DNA of 36,197 bases from an uncultured Myxococcales bacterium (GTDB lineage: Bacteria; Myxococcota; Myxococcia; Myxococcales; Myxococcaceae), in the NCBI GenBank assembly GCA_903911905.1, contig CAIWFK010000333.1, positions 1 to 36,197 on the forward strand, written 5' to 3'. The position numbers and the translations under genes are program-made. A model generated the notes under the pieces. It worked only from the letters and a program-made list of their open reading frames with translations. It made no database searches and was not told the origin of the DNA. Positions 23,322 to 29,664 of the stretch are shown here, piece by piece. Positions within the stretch are counted from its first letter, which is position 1; the number at the start of each line of letters is the position of its first letter.

Positions 23322-24353
23322 ATGAACAAGGTGAACGAGAAGTTGAAGGCAGTCGCAGCGGCGGTGGCGGCCATCGAAAAGCAGTTCGGGCGGGGAGCCG
23401 TCATGCAACTGGGCGAGGCGAGCGAGGCGCAGGCGGTGCCGGTCATTCCCACCGGCTCGGTGGGGCTGGACCGCGCGCTGGGGGTCGGCGGCTACCCACG
23501 CGGCCGGGTGGTGGAAATCTTCGGCAACGAGTCGAGCGGCAAGACCACCCTCACCCTGCACGCCATCGCGCAGGTGCAGGCCGCCGGCGGGGTCGCGGCC
23601 TTCATCGACGCCGAGCACGCGCTCGACGTCAGCTACGCGCGCAAGCTGGGCGTGCGGGTCGAAGAGCTGCTCATCGCCCAGCCCGACACCGGCGAACAGG
23701 CGCTCGAAATCACCGAGCACCTGGTGCGCTCGGGCGCGGTCGACCTGGTGGTCGTCGACTCGGTCGCCGCCCTGGTGCCCCGCGCCGAAATCGAAGGCGA
23801 GATGGGCGATGCCCACATGGGCGTGCAGGCCCGGCTGATGAGCCAGGCCCTGCGCAAGCTGACCGGCGCCGTCAGCCGCTCGGGCACCACCATCATCTTC
23901 ATCAACCAGATTCGCATGAAGATCGGCGTGGTCTTCGGCAACCCCGAGACCACCACCGGAGGCAACGCGCTGAAGTTCTATTCGTCGGTGCGCTGCGAGA
24001 TTCGCCGCGCCGGCAACCTGAAGGACGGCGACGTGGTCATCGGCTCGCGCACCAAGGTCAAGGTGGTGAAGAACAAGGTCGCGCCGCCCTTCCAGGAGGC
24101 CGAGTTCGACATCATCTACAACCAGGGCATCAGCCGCGCGGGCGAGGTGGTCGACCTGGGCTCGCTCTCGGGGCTCATCGACAAGGCCGGCAGCCACTTC
24201 TCGTTGGGTGGCGAGCGCATCGGCCAGGGCCGCGAGCGCGCCATCGAATGGTTCCGCGCCAACCCGCAGCAGCTCGAGACCGTGGCCGCGCAGATTCTGT
24301 CGGCCACGCCGCCCGCGTCGATGCCCACCAACGTGCCCGAGGCGAGCGCGTGA
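23322..24353 (+). CDS. recA: Recombinase RecA
   Basis: A 343-residue RecA from ATG 23322 ([25 protein letters not shown]), normal length. It forms ATP-dependent filaments on single-stranded DNA, drives strand exchange and, in most bacteria, LexA self-cleavage. The N-terminal polymerisation helix is at 1-33. Walker A is GNESSGKT (68-75; Asn69 where many have Pro), the catalytic Glu is in FIDAEHA (98), and Walker B is LVVVDS. DNA-binding loops are [20 protein letters not shown] and [22 protein letters not shown]. The acidic C-terminal tail of E. coli RecA is replaced by a short Ala/Pro end ([16 protein letters not shown]). The stop overlaps a 49-codon frame as GTGA. Dyads upstream may control it. 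Confidence 0.98.
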   Translation: MNKVNEKLKAVAAAVAAIEKQFGRGAVMQLGEASEAQAVPVIPTGSVGLDRALGVGGYPRGRVVEIFGNESSGKTTLTLHAIAQVQAAGGVAAFIDAEHALDVSYARKLGVRVEELLIAQPDTGEQALEITEHLVRSGAVDLVVVDSVAALVPRAEIEGEMGDAHMGVQARLMSQALRKLTGAVSRSGTTIIFINQIRMKIGVVFGNPETTTGGNALKFYSSVRCEIRRAGNLKDGDVVIGSRTKVKVVKNKVAPPFQEAEFDIIYNQGISRAGEVVDLGSLSGLIDKAGSHFSLGGERIGQGRERAIEWFRANPQQLETVAAQILSATPPASMPTNVPEASA

Positions 24354-24499
24354 AGGCCGCGCTGGCCCTGCTGCTCGTCACCGGCCTCGACGTGGGCTGG
24401 GCGGTGCTCGTGCACCCCACGCCCCGACGCGCGGCGCGCGCCAGGGAACTGCACCGCGCAGTGCGCGAACGCCCCGCGGCGACCCTGGTTCGACGGTGA
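24350..24499 (+). CDS. 49-residue membrane peptide coupled to recA
   Basis: A GTG at 24350 shares bases with the recA stop (GTGA) and opens a 49-codon frame ending in TGA at 24497-24499. The product has a hydrophobic N-terminal helix ([20 protein letters not shown], residues 2-21) followed by a basic amphipathic tail ([18 protein letters not shown]). It is like a signal-anchor or single-pass micropeptide. Codon third positions are G or C almost throughout, as in neighbouring genes. It is too short for a family call. Real translation is not proved, but the overlap and the clear membrane helix support it. Confidence 0.5.
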   Translation: MKAALALLLVTGLDVGWAVLVHPTPRRAARARELHRAVRERPAATLVRR

Positions 24500-24535
24500 G
24501 CCGAGGGAGGCGGCGACCCAGACGGGCCGTGCGCC

Positions 24536-25426
24536 TCATTCTTCCTGGCTGTTGCTCTTGAACGCGTCCAGCACCGCCTGCGACGCGCGCGAGAGGTACT
24601 TGCCCTTGCGCACCAGAATGCCGATGGGCCGGGTGAACGAGCCCTCGGCGAAGGGCTTGGCCACCAGCGAGCCGCTGGCGACCTCCTGCTGCACGGTGGG
24701 GGTCGGCAGCACCGAAATGCCCAGGCCCAGCTCGACCGCGCGCTTGATGGTCTCGACGTTGTCCATTTCCATCACCGGGGCCAATTCGAAGCCCTTGTCG
24801 CGGAAGAGCTTGTCGATGCCCTTGCGCGAGGGCGCCTCGCGGTCGAAGCCGATGAAGGGCAACCCGGCCAGCGCGCTCATCGACAGCTTGGCCTTGCCCG
24901 CCAGCGGGTGCCCGGGCGGCAGCACCACCGCCAGCTTGTCTTCGCGGAAGGGCACGATGTCCACGCCGGCGCGCGCCTGCGGGTACGCCACCAGGCCCAG
25001 GTCGGCGGCGCCCAGAATGACGTCGTCGTACACCTGGTCGCTGCGGCGGTAGTTGAGGCGGAAGTTCACCTTGGGGTGCGCGCGCAGCAGGTTCTTCTGC
25101 AGGCTGTGCAGTTCGTGCAGACCCACCGAATAGATGCTCGAGACGTTGCAGGTGCCCGAGACCTCGGTCGCCTGCTCGCGAATCTCCTGCTCGACCTCGG
25201 AAAAGCGCGCGAGGATTTCCTTGCAGCCGCGGAAGAGCCGCTCACCTGCGGGCGTCGGCGTCACCTGCCGCGCGCTGCGCGAGAGCAGCCGCTGCTCGTA
25301 CCGGTTCTCGAGGGCCCGAATCTGCTGGCTGACCGCCGACTGCGTGACGTGGTTGAGCTGGGCGGCACGCGAGAACGAGCCGGTCTCGACCACGTCGACG
25401 AACATCTTGAGCGACTCGAGCTGCAT
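24536..25426 (-). CDS. LysR-family transcriptional regulator
   Basis: A 296-residue regulator from ATG 25426 with a strong ribosome binding site (AAGGAGG, eight bases upstream). The winged helix-turn-helix is at 1-60 (MQLESLKMFVDVVETGSFSR, then HVTQSAVSQQIRALE). The effector domain (about 90-290) has the two-lobed layout with VYDDVILGAADLGLVAYP and DNVETIKRAVELGLGISVLP, like the CysB/CbbR-type subgroup, which senses small metabolites. Target and ligand are unknown. It is divergent from the DUF4139 gene (25569), the classical place for a LysR target, and a dyad with arms GCGCTT/AAGCGC lies in the shared gap. Confidence 0.96.
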   Translation of the reverse strand: MQLESLKMFVDVVETGSFSRAAQLNHVTQSAVSQQIRALENRYEQRLLSRSARQVTPTPAGERLFRGCKEILARFSEVEQEIREQATEVSGTCNVSSIYSVGLHELHSLQKNLLRAHPKVNFRLNYRRSDQVYDDVILGAADLGLVAYPQARAGVDIVPFREDKLAVVLPPGHPLAGKAKLSMSALAGLPFIGFDREAPSRKGIDKLFRDKGFELAPVMEMDNVETIKRAVELGLGISVLPTPTVQQEVASGSLVAKPFAEGSFTRPIGILVRKGKYLSRASQAVLDAFKSNSQEE

Positions 25427-25462
25427 CAGCCGGCCTCCTTGGGTGAGAGTGTTTGATTAGCG

Positions 25463-25480
25463 GCGCTTGGGTATAAGCGC
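25463..25480. promoter_or_regulatory. Candidate LysR operator
   Basis: GCGCTT (25463-25468), six bases and AAGCGC (25475-25480) form a perfect dyad in the gap between the LysR gene (start 25426) and the DUF4139 gene (start 25569). LysR proteins usually bind such interrupted dyads in divergent promoters. Site assignment is inference. Confidence 0.5.
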
Positions 25481-25568
25481 AAGTGAACACGCTCCTTTTT
25501 CTGCCTACCTCGGCCGGCGGACCCGCTTTCTCGGAACCGCGGGGGCCCGGCGCTGTCGGTACCAGCCC

Positions 25569-27596
25569 ATGCACTCGTTGCTGCTGCTGGTTTCGACCGC
25601 TGCCGTGCTCGCACAGACCCGAGCGCAACTGCCGCTCCACTCGCTGGTGCTCTACGAGAACGGGGTTGGCTATTTCGAGCGCCACGGCGCGTTGAGCGCG
25701 GGGGCCACCGCCGAGATTCCGCTGGAGGCAGGTCAACTCGACGACACCCTCAAGTCCCTCGTGGTGGTCTCGGAGCACGGGGTCGCGTCGGTCGAGTTCG
25801 CGCCACCGCTGGCCGTCGACGCGGCGCGCGCGATGGCCGGGCTGCCGGCGAAGGAAGCCGAGGCCTCGCTCGCCTCGCTGCTCCACTCGTTGCAGGGCGT
25901 CGACGTGGTGGTCTCGCAGGCCACCGGTGCCAACCTGCAGGGCCGGGTCATCGAGGTGACGCGCGAAGACGGTGTGGTCGACAAGGACGGCAAGCAGCAC
26001 CAGGACGCGACCTTGCTGCTCTTCGGCGAGGCGGGCTTGTCGAAGGTGCGCCTGACCGACGTGCGCGCGGTGCGGCCCACGGGCGCGGCGGTCTCGCTGG
26101 CGTGGAGCCGCGCCGTCGGTTCGACCGCGCTGCAGCCCGAACGGGAACGCCTGGTGGTGCGGGGCGCGTCGGGCGGCGGTTCGGTGGCGGTCGGGTACAC
26201 CACCGAAGCGCCGGTGTGGCGCACCACCTATCGGCTGGTCATGGGCCCGAAGCCCCGCCTGCAGGGGTTCGCGCTGGTGCACAACGATTCCGACGAGGCG
26301 TGGAACGGGGTGAAGGTGTCGCTGGCTTCGGGCAAGCCGACCTCGTTCCTCTTTCCGCTCGCCGGGCCGAGGTACGGGCGGCGCGACCTCGTCGCTCCGG
26401 AAGACGGGCTCGATACCGCTCCGCAACTGTCGACCCGCGAGGCCCGCGAGCACCTGCGCGGCTCGCTCGAGGTGGGCGGCGTCGCCGGGGGTGGCGTCGG
26501 CCTGGGCGGGTTCGGCACCACTGGCTACGGGTCGGGGGGCGGGGGCATGGGCATGGTGCACGGCATGGTGGCGCGCGGTGCCGGCAGCGGCATCTCGTCG
26601 ACGGTGCTGGAAGACGGGCCGACGCCGCTCGAGCCGGCGGCGGTCAGCGAAGCGGGCGACTTGTTCCTCTACACGGTGAAGGAGCCGGTCATTCTGGGCG
26701 CGCGCAAGAGTGCGCTCTTGCCCATCATCGACGGGGCCACCAGCGCCGAGCGGGTGACGCTGCTCGACCGCGGCGGGGCGGCGTTCACCGCAGTGCGGCT
26801 GCAGAACACCACGCCGCTGACGCTCGAGGGCGGCACGCTGTCGGTGTTCGCCGACGGCGCGTACGCGGGAGAGACGCAGGTCGATCGCGTGAAGCCCAAC
26901 GAGGTGCGGGTGCTCAAGCACGGCGTCGATCTCGACCTCGAGGTCACCCGGTCGACGCGACGCGAGGAGGGCCAGGTGCGCCGCGCGCGGGTGATGGGCG
27001 GTGAAGGGGCGCGGGTGCTCGAGCCGGCCCGGGTCGATCGTCTGGTGCACACGGTGGGCTTCACCTCGCGCGCCGCGGTGCCGCGCACGGTGCTGGTCGA
27101 GCTGCCCGAGAATGGCTACCGGGTCATCTCGGGCGGCACGGAGGACGTGCGCTCTCCCGGTCAGCCGCGCTACGGGCGGGTGGCCGTGGCGCCCCACGCG
27201 CGGGAAGACGTCGAGCTGGTCGAAGAGGGCGCGGTGGTCGAGCGCATCGCCGCCGACTCGTTGAGCTCAAGCCGCCTCGCCGAGCTGCTCAAGCAGAAGC
27301 TGGCCGACGACGTGCGCGCGACGCTGGTCTCGGTGCAGACCGAGATCGTGAAGGCCGAGCAGTACCAGGTGCGGGTGGCGACGCTCGAGCGGAAGCTGGC
27401 CGAGCTCACCAGTGACCTGGCGCGGGTGCGGGAAAACCTGTCGGCGGCTGGCAAGGGCGGGGCGACGTCAGCCGCGAAGGAACTGGGGGAACGGATGATC
27501 ACACTCGAGGACGAGCTGCAGAAGACGCGCACCGAGCATCAGACCGTGCAGGGCGCGGCGGCCGAAACGAGGAAACGGTTGCTCGTGCGCCGGTGA
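25569..27596 (+). CDS. Secreted DUF4139-domain protein
   Basis: A 675-residue exported protein. ATG 25569 begins a signal peptide (MHSLLLLVSTAAVLAQTRAQ); the longer frame back to 25467 would destroy it. The N-terminal half begins LHSLVLYENGVGYFERHG and is beta-rich. Then comes APVWRTTYRLVMGPKPRLQGFALVHN, typical of DUF4139 (mucoidy inhibitor A-like), with WNGVKVSLASGKPTSF. A Gly-rich hinge (GGVAGGGVGLGGFG) is at about 305-325. The C-terminal 100 residues are a coiled coil (LAELLKQKLADDVRATL to EDELQKTRTEHQTV). Relatives are surface or periplasmic proteins with poorly known roles. It is divergent from LysR, which may regulate it, and convergent to the hypothetical gene at 27624. Confidence 0.88.
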   Translation: MHSLLLLVSTAAVLAQTRAQLPLHSLVLYENGVGYFERHGALSAGATAEIPLEAGQLDDTLKSLVVVSEHGVASVEFAPPLAVDAARAMAGLPAKEAEASLASLLHSLQGVDVVVSQATGANLQGRVIEVTREDGVVDKDGKQHQDATLLLFGEAGLSKVRLTDVRAVRPTGAAVSLAWSRAVGSTALQPERERLVVRGASGGGSVAVGYTTEAPVWRTTYRLVMGPKPRLQGFALVHNDSDEAWNGVKVSLASGKPTSFLFPLAGPRYGRRDLVAPEDGLDTAPQLSTREAREHLRGSLEVGGVAGGGVGLGGFGTTGYGSGGGGMGMVHGMVARGAGSGISSTVLEDGPTPLEPAAVSEAGDLFLYTVKEPVILGARKSALLPIIDGATSAERVTLLDRGGAAFTAVRLQNTTPLTLEGGTLSVFADGAYAGETQVDRVKPNEVRVLKHGVDLDLEVTRSTRREEGQVRRARVMGGEGARVLEPARVDRLVHTVGFTSRAAVPRTVLVELPENGYRVISGGTEDVRSPGQPRYGRVAVAPHAREDVELVEEGAVVERIAADSLSSSRLAELLKQKLADDVRATLVSVQTEIVKAEQYQVRVATLERKLAELTSDLARVRENLSAAGKGGATSAAKELGERMITLEDELQKTRTEHQTVQGAAAETRKRLLVRR

Positions 27597-27608
27597 GGGG
27601 AAGGGCCC

Positions 27609-27624
27609 ACGCACCGGCGTGCGT
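27609..27624. terminator. Hairpin between convergent genes
   Basis: ACGCAC-CGGC-GTGCGT (6-bp stem, 4-nt loop) in the 27-bp gap between the DUF4139 gene and the convergent hypothetical gene, touching the latter's stop codon. It may act as a two-way terminator. No T tract. Confidence 0.35.
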
Positions 27625-28052
27625 CAGGTGGTCTGCGCCACGAAGGCCTCGAGGTCGCGCCCGAACGACGCGTCGCGAAGCTCGGGCGGTGTTCCCGGCA
27701 GCGTGGCCAGCCAGCGCGTCGCCTCGTCGACGGTCTTGAAGACCTCGGTGGGCTTCGAGCCATTCGAGATGAGCGCGAGCGTCGCGAGGAACCCGCGGGC
27801 GATGACCGCGCCCAGGCCCTTGACCGCCAGCACCGTGGCCGAGCCCTGGGTGGAATCGTCGAACTGCTTCTGAAGGCGACCCGACATTTCCCGAACCTCG
27901 GGAGGCGGCTGCAACAGCGATTCGCCGACCACCACGTTCAGCGTCCACAACTTCGGGTGGGTGGCGAGCAGCTCGCGCTGCACCCGCTCGAGCAACTGGA
28001 GACGTTCGACGGTCGCCGTGCGGCGAAAGACCGAGATGATCACCGGACCCAC
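27624..28052 (-). CDS. Hypothetical protein, alpha/beta layout
   Basis: A protein of about 142 residues if started at GTG 28052 (MGPVIISVFRRTATVERLQLL), or 139 from GTG 28043. No ATG or clear ribosome binding site is present, and the frame is open to 28628, but that part overlaps two plus-strand genes. Phrases such as ATVLAVKGLGAVIARGFLATLALIS followed by FKTVDEATRWLAT recall STAS-like small proteins that end with a DEA.xWL helix; this is a pattern impression, not an assignment. Its start is about 20-30 bp from the plus-strand gene at 28074, so it and that gene diverge. Confidence 0.6.
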   Translation of the reverse strand: MGPVIISVFRRTATVERLQLLERVQRELLATHPKLWTLNVVVGESLLQPPPEVREMSGRLQKQFDDSTQGSATVLAVKGLGAVIARGFLATLALISNGSKPTEVFKTVDEATRWLATLPGTPPELRDASFGRDLEAFVAQTT

Positions 28053-28073
28053 CGCGGGAAGATCACCGGGTGC

Positions 28074-28343
28074 GTGGCACCGCTGGGCAAGAAGAGCGAG
28101 TCGCTGACCACCGTCGCGCTGTCGACCGAGGTGCCGAACGACGTAGTGGTCGCCGCGTCGACGTTCTCGAAGGACCAGGGGCTGGCGCTGACGACCGCCG
28201 CGAAGGTGGCCGGGGCGAGTGCCGATGGGCAGAAGACGCTCAAGGCCGCGATGCTGGCCGAGGGCGTGGCGGACGTGAGCGAAGAGGACTTCACGCCGGT
28301 ACGCAAGGCGCTCGACACGTTCGGCACCAGCAAGGCCCCCTGA
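28074..28343 (+). CDS. Small hypothetical protein
   Basis: An 89-residue protein from GTG 28074 (MAPLGKKSESLTTVALSTEVPND), soluble, mostly helical and rich in Ala, Lys and Thr, with an acidic C-terminal part (AEGVADVSEEDFTPVRKALD). The frame runs further upstream but there overlaps the divergent hypothetical gene. A Cys directly precedes the start (ITGCVAPLGKK), so a longer lipoprotein cannot be excluded, though no signal sequence is visible. It stops 7 bp before the flavin monooxygenase, suggesting an operon. No family recognised. Confidence 0.55.
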   Translation: MAPLGKKSESLTTVALSTEVPNDVVVAASTFSKDQGLALTTAAKVAGASADGQKTLKAAMLAEGVADVSEEDFTPVRKALDTFGTSKAP

Positions 28344-28350
28344 ACCGCAC

Positions 28351-29562
28351 GTGACCGGGACACCGCCAGAGGTCATCGTCGTGGGTGGTGGGCCCGCAGG
28401 CGTCCTCCTGGCCACCATGCTGGCCAGCCAGGGGCTCGCCGTGGTGGTGCTCGAGTCGCAGAAGGACTTCGACCGCGACTTCCGTGGTGACACCTTGCAG
28501 CCCTCGGCGCTCGAAATCCTCGATGACCTCGGCTTGCTCGACCTGGTGCTGACCCTGCCCCACCTCAAGCGCAGCGGCGCGTTCAGTCTGGGGACGACGG
28601 GTGACGCCGTCTCCATCGACTCCGGCACGCTCGCGACGCGCTTTCCGTATTCACTGACCGTGTCTCAGGCGAGGTTGCTGCCGCTGTTGGTCGAGCACGC
28701 GCGGCGTTTCTCGTCGTTCCGACTCGAACTCGGCGCGCGGGTGACGGCGCTGGTGACCGAGGGCGAGGTCGTCAAGGGCGTCACGTACGTGCAGGCTGGA
28801 GCGGAGCACACCCTGCGCGCGCCGCTCACCATCGGTGCCGATGGGCGCTTCTCGAAGGTCAGAGAGCTGGCGGGGCTCACCGTCGAGTCGTCGAGCTCGC
28901 CGATGGACATTCTGTGGTTTCGGCTGCCGCGCGCTCCAGACGACCCCGTCGAACTCTCGGGCCCCAACGCCCCGCAGCGGATGCTGCTGACCATCAACCG
29001 ACATGACCACTGGCAGCTTGGGTACATCTTCCCCAAGGACGGCATTCGCGACGTGAAGGCGCGTGGGTTGCCGGCGCTGCGCGAGGAAATTGCGACCTTG
29101 CGCCCAGCCCTGGCCTCGGCCCTCGAGGCGCTGCAGAGCTGGAAGGACACGGCGGTGCTCTCGGTCCAAATCAACCGCGCGCGCACCTGGCACCGCGATG
29201 GGTTGCTGCTCATCGGCGACGCGGCGCACGCCATGGCGCCCATCGGCAGTGTCGGCATCAGCTACGCGATTCAGGACGCGGTGTGTGCGGCTGAGGTGCT
29301 GGTGCCACGGCTCAAGGCGGGCGCCGTCACGAGAAGTGACCTTGCGCGCGTGCAGCGGCTGCGGGAGCGGCCGACCCGGCTGATGCAGGCCTTCCAGGCC
29401 CTGGCGCAGAGGAAGTTGTTCGAGGGGACGTCGGCGCCTGGTGGCGGGCCGGCAAGAGCGCTGCGCTGGCTGCCCTTCTTGCCGCGCGTGCTGTCGTGGT
29501 TCATTCAGCTCGGGCCCTGGCGCACGAGGGTGGTGAGCCTGAAGTCGAAGCGAGCGGCCTGA
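28351..29562 (+). CDS. FAD-dependent monooxygenase (PHBH-like)
   Basis: A 403-residue enzyme from GTG 28351. Residues 8-20 are the Rossmann motif for FAD (VIVVGGGPAGVLLA). FRGDTLQPSALEILDDLGLLD, the GADGRFSKVRE (DG) motif at about 163-173, and GLLLIGDAAHAMAPIGSVGIS (GD motif, about 284-304) are those of group A aromatic hydroxylases of the p-hydroxybenzoate hydroxylase class. These use NAD(P)H and O2 to hydroxylate a phenolic or related substrate, which is unknown here. The C-terminal part is helical and Arg-rich. It probably shares a transcript with the small gene at 28074 and lies about 100 bp before the spermidine-synthase-like gene. Confidence 0.92.
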   Translation: MTGTPPEVIVVGGGPAGVLLATMLASQGLAVVVLESQKDFDRDFRGDTLQPSALEILDDLGLLDLVLTLPHLKRSGAFSLGTTGDAVSIDSGTLATRFPYSLTVSQARLLPLLVEHARRFSSFRLELGARVTALVTEGEVVKGVTYVQAGAEHTLRAPLTIGADGRFSKVRELAGLTVESSSSPMDILWFRLPRAPDDPVELSGPNAPQRMLLTINRHDHWQLGYIFPKDGIRDVKARGLPALREEIATLRPALASALEALQSWKDTAVLSVQINRARTWHRDGLLLIGDAAHAMAPIGSVGISYAIQDAVCAAEVLVPRLKAGAVTRSDLARVQRLRERPTRLMQAFQALAQRKLFEGTSAPGGGPARALRWLPFLPRVLSWFIQLGPWRTRVVSLKSKRAA

Positions 29563-29664
29563 CGGCCTTTCGTACCTCGCGACTCATTCAGGAGCGTCCC
29601 ACCGACGGTGCGACGCCCCACTTTTCGCGCGGCGATCTGCCCGCTGCCTCGTACGCTCGGGCGC

